From NCBI GenBank assembly GCA_002224055.1, contig AZLU01000051.1:1-64000 (forward strand): 64,000 nucleotides of DNA. Direction: 5' to 3'. Made by a program: the position numbers and the translations under genes. A model generated the notes under the pieces. That model was not told the origin of the DNA, did not search any database, and saw only the letters and a program-made list of their open reading frames with translations. The stretch is from Pezizomycotina sp. ARF18. Its lineage: Eukaryota > Ascomycota. Of the stretch, positions 61,161 to 64,000 are shown in pieces (positions within the stretch are counted from its first letter, which is position 1; every line of letters begins with the position of its first letter).

Positions 61161-62296
61161 GTTTACAATGCAAGTTCCCTCTTTATGAACTAGGATCCGG
61201 AAGCTTTTGAGAGCTAAGTATCACAACAACTGGCCGAGATTTAATTCAATATCTTTCTTGGACCGCTAAGGGCTCTAATCTAGTCTATCAAGTGAAGTTT
61301 TGAGGTTGAAGCCCTATAGAATAGTAGTCTTTCTGTTAGTGAATCGACCCTAATAGAAGCTAAGATCGGGTAGCTTTGAAAGCTGAGTTGGAACTCTCGA
61401 ATTTTCTCAAAGCTTGACGGCTCCAAGTTTATGTGGGATACTCTGGATGAGTGGAACAATATCACTACTAAGTAATGAATTCGATAATATCAGAATTTTA
61501 AGTAATAATAATACTCAAAAAAAGAAATTTATCCCGATATTCACGAACTGGAACAGAAATTATGCAATAATTGGAATGCTGTTAAACCCTGAACAGTTAT
61601 CATTAAAGGCCTAGGCGTTAATTCAGTTACTGGAACGAAGTACCCTTAAAGGAGAGAGAAGGAAATATTTAAAATACGAGTATTACTAGTTGTAAATAAA
61701 TGAGTAAAATAAATGAGTAAAATAAATGAGTAAAAATAACGAGTTCTGATATAAAACAAAAAAAAATTTATATTATTTCTGGCTCGGTAGAGGGATAACG
61801 TTCCTTTAGATCTTGAACTTCAAAAACGATTATCCGTAAAGCCACTAGTACGTAGAGGTGTTAGCTTGATGTTTCTCTAAGGTATGATTGTATTTCTGAT
61901 TATGGTTCCACTCTCTTATCCCAAAACTCGCTCTAAAAGCGGTTCGGAGAAGAAAGACTTGGAATTTGCCCGAAGCATTTCGGTCTGGAGGTTCCGAATC
62001 ATTATCACTAATACCATGGGGAAAAGTGAGGCAAAAGAAGTATAAACTTGAGAAAAGCCAAATAACATTACTACGCCAACTTGAATGTGCTCCCTCCCTC
62101 CCCCAAATTTTTTTTTTGCGCCATGAAACCCCCAATTTGAAATGAAAGGGAACGAAAAGGAAAATGAGAAGGAAACGGAGGGCAATAAAAAGACGGTGAG
62201 AACAGAACCTTTAAACCTCCCCGAGAGCGAATGGACCATAAGTTCTTCCAAAGAAGATGAACATATGCAACTGACCATCCTTTACCTCCAGCCTGT
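61161..62296. other. Intergenic, no gene seen
   Basis: This holds the probable promoter of the minus-strand gene starting at 61160, a three-unit 13-bp tandem repeat at 61694-61732, and AT-rich sequence. Frames near 62071-62278 are low in complexity and are not called. Confidence 0.5.
61694..61732. repeat. 13-bp tandem repeat, three perfect units
   Basis: Three head-to-tail copies of AAATAAATGAGTA, followed by a partial diverged unit. It is intergenic. Confidence 0.9.
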
Positions 62297-63146
62297 CTAT
62301 TCCGACCCATTCCATCCTCCCTCATCGGGGTTAGCGGCGGAAAACAGGGCGTCTCGGCCGGAGCGGTAGAATACGAGCCTATTGTTTACAAGAAAGTCCC
62401 CCTCCCGTAATATTGCACAGAAGTGGACCATGTCCATGATATCGTGTATAGTTACAGCTTGGCCTACGCGGTCGATTATGCAAGGGTCCCAGTTGTGGAT
62501 ATGGAGGATGATACGATCTACTGGAGGAGAAACGGCATATAAGTTGAATCCGGGGGAGTGGAACCTCTCCAAGGTCTGCCAGTCCAAAGCTCGCCAGGTT
62601 CCAATGTCGGGGTGCAGTGTAGTCACTATGAAAAGCAAGACACTGTATAATGGATAGTATAATGTAGTAATAGAAAAGGAGTAAAATCGAGTTGTATTCA
62701 ACTCACTATCCTCCTCCGAAGGAGGAGGGAGAACTAGCTTCTTTATATACACAACTTTTTAACAGAGCTAGAGGACATCGCGTGCGTCTGCTAGGCCACA
62801 CCTTCCCGCGTGCTCTTGACACCAAAACCGTGCTCTCTTTCTGCACGACGACACCAACATGGGGGTCTGAATTCTGCAGCCCACCTCGAGGGGTTCGAAT
62901 CATAATATCGCTCACGTTCCGACCGAGACGGTAATGGATCAGGTTGAACAAGGGATTTACCGAGTACGGACAATCCCCTTTCTTATCGATCGCAGGCTGA
63001 AAGGAGCAGGTCTCTCGTCACTCTAAAGATCCATTCAGGGCATGATAAAAGCCTTTACTTGCAAGGAAGAATCTCCTCATGTCCCAAATGTTCAAACCCG
63101 AAGCGATGTCGCAAATGAGCTCCGGAGGAAGCTGATGAATCCCCAT
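62297..63146 (-). CDS. F-box protein, related to the one at 59.2 kb
   Basis: The ATG at 63146 gives MGIHQLPPELICDIASGLNI, then WDMRRFFLASKGFYHALNG, an N-terminal F-box for Skp1 binding. After a spacer comes CPYSVNPLFNLIHYRLGRN, matching the spacing and motif of the other F-box gene, then SDIMIRTPRGG. An intron at 62643-62706 (64 bp, GTGAGT..ATACAG) joins SSFGGGY to VLLFIVTTLHPDIGTW in frame. The C-terminal exon contains LDWQTLERFHSPGFNLYAV, HIHNWDPCIIDRVG and MVHFCAILREGDFLVNNR, ending in a TAG at 62297-62299. The frame is continuous apart from one TGA near 63018-63020, just after the F-box. That stop may be a sequencing error, a short intron I missed, or a real truncation. Expected length is about 260 residues. 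No known substrate-binding repeats. Confidence 0.65.
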
Positions 63147-63550
63147 ATGGGCGGCAGGATATGCGACCAAGTTGTTGGCCCTCGCCCACGGGGCTCGGAA
63201 GGTTTATCATGCCGGCCTGAGTACGGACATCTTGAAACTCTGCTTGTTCTCCAAAGAAGTATCAGCAAAGAAGTGAGTATTTGTGTAACGTTGAATAGTT
63301 GAAAGTCATTAAGCACCGGGGTCCGCGATCACATACTATTCATCTTTTCTACCTGAGTAGTAGTTCCGAGAATTTGCACGCCACCACCGCCCGGAAAATC
63401 ATCGCTATCGCTATCATTATCGTCTTAGAAGGGTGTTTTGAAACGGGACTTGAAGGTATATTCGAGCGTTGTGAGTTCTCGTCCTCTAAGCTTCAAATAT
63501 TCCATGACACCTAACAATAGCGGTGGTCCAAAAATCTACCTTGAGGCTCG
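63147..63550. other. Intergenic, no clear gene
   Basis: This lies upstream of the minus-strand F-box gene and downstream of the edge gene. It probably holds the F-box promoter and the 3' end or further exons of the edge gene. Confidence 0.4.
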
Positions 63551-63811
63551 TTACTTAGTCTTCGGGCACCCTTGCCTGATAGTGCCAATGGTATTTAGCG
63601 AAGCTCCGCAACCACGGGGATTTGAATTGTATATACCTTTCTTCTCATCATCCACATCCCGAGTTATATATGCCAGCGGCGTGAGCCCGGCCCGGATGCA
63701 AGCCATCTGAATATCATGAAGATACTTCCTTCTCCTCGTCGAAACTTGAATCATGTTCACATACTCCTCGAGTGTCAAGACTTTAGGCGATTCCATATCG
63801 ACGTCCATCAA
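63551..63811 (-). CDS. Partial unrecognised gene at the right edge
   Basis: An open frame reads MDVDMESPKVLTLEEYVNMI, then STRRRKYLHDIQMACIRAG and LTPLAYITRDVDDEKKG, a charged helical stretch, before a stop at 63551. Further upstream on the minus strand, a CGCAAG/GTAAGAATACCC at about 63982 looks like a splice donor, and several CAG acceptors lie between it and 63811, for example CTTCACAG just before the ATG. The gene therefore probably has at least one more exon beyond the window. Family unknown; the first Met of this exon need not be the true start. Confidence 0.4.
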   Translation of the reverse strand: MMDVDMESPKVLTLEEYVNMIQVSTRRRKYLHDIQMACIRAGLTPLAYITRDVDDEKKGIYNSNPRGCGASLNTIGTIRQGCPKTK

Positions 63812-64000
63812 GTCCGCCTGACTGTGAAGATCTGGCCAAACTATTATCTGTGGAGCAAGGCTCCAATCTCGATTCCACGCTGAAGAGATTTTACCACATT
63901 AACTTATCCGAGCTACACAGGCAGTGATACCCGACACTCCGCTGCCGATTCAACGACAGGCTCCGAATTGGGTATTCTTACCTTGCGATGCAGATTCGGC

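Noticed and set aside
62330-62370. 5S rRNA-like stretch (GAAAACAGGGCGTCTCGG)
   Set aside because: It only recalls the middle of fungal 5S RNA, lacks the flanking arms, and lies inside the coding exon of the F-box gene.
1-64000. Biosynthetic gene cluster around the MFS transporter
   Set aside because: No synthase, P450, methyltransferase or cluster regulator lies within 10 kb; the neighbours are AT-rich desert and F-box genes.

Overview
The window looks like nuclear DNA of a filamentous ascomycete (Pezizomycotina-type). The evidence is short introns of about 64-103 bp (one of 195 bp) with GT..AG ends and CTAAC/CTGAY-like branch sites, and a set of typical fungal genes: an AcuK/ERT1-type zinc-cluster regulator, a vacuolar PQ-loop protein, a DHA1-type MFS transporter, riboflavin kinase, a DXD-motif glycosyltransferase, DUF1365 and DUF427 proteins, secreted proteins and F-box proteins. 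I see no rRNA, CRISPR array or intact transposon.

Layout, left to right: a DUF1365 membrane protein (2.3-4.2 kb, +); a secreted protein (5.8-6.6 kb, +); a type II membrane glycosyltransferase (11.3-13.3 kb, +); an 8.4-kb gene-free stretch with tRNA-like relics; a DUF427 protein (21.7-22.0 kb, -) divergent from a small cysteine-containing secreted protein (23.1-23.7 kb, +); an unrecognised polytopic membrane protein (24.4-25.6 kb, +); riboflavin kinase (28.4-29.1 kb, +); a 6-kb empty stretch; the AcuK/ERT1-type regulator (35.4-37.8 kb, -) with a 5-kb upstream region full of long A-tracts; the PQ-loop protein (42.8-44.2 kb, -); a 10.8-kb AT-rich desert; the MFS transporter (55.0-56.8 kb, -); and a right-hand cluster with two related F-box genes (59.2 kb +, 63.1 kb -), unrecognised ORFs between them, and a gene running off the right edge.

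Genes are sparse and separated by AT-rich DNA, and no operon-like or biosynthetic cluster is evident. AcuK/ERT1 (gluconeogenic regulation), riboflavin kinase (flavin cofactors) and the PQ-loop protein (vacuolar amino-acid export) are housekeeping functions that simply lie near each other.

The most striking feature is that most of the conserved genes are split by one-base reading-frame shifts, and nearly all of those I could trace run in the direction of a missing base, often next to a short homopolymer. An essential gene such as riboflavin kinase is among those affected. The simplest reading is uncorrected long-read deletion errors, so coordinates below describe gene extents and most genes will not translate as single ORFs. 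Candidates for unexplored biology are the F-box pair, the secreted proteins, the unknown membrane protein, the tRNA-like relics and the strand-biased A-tracts.
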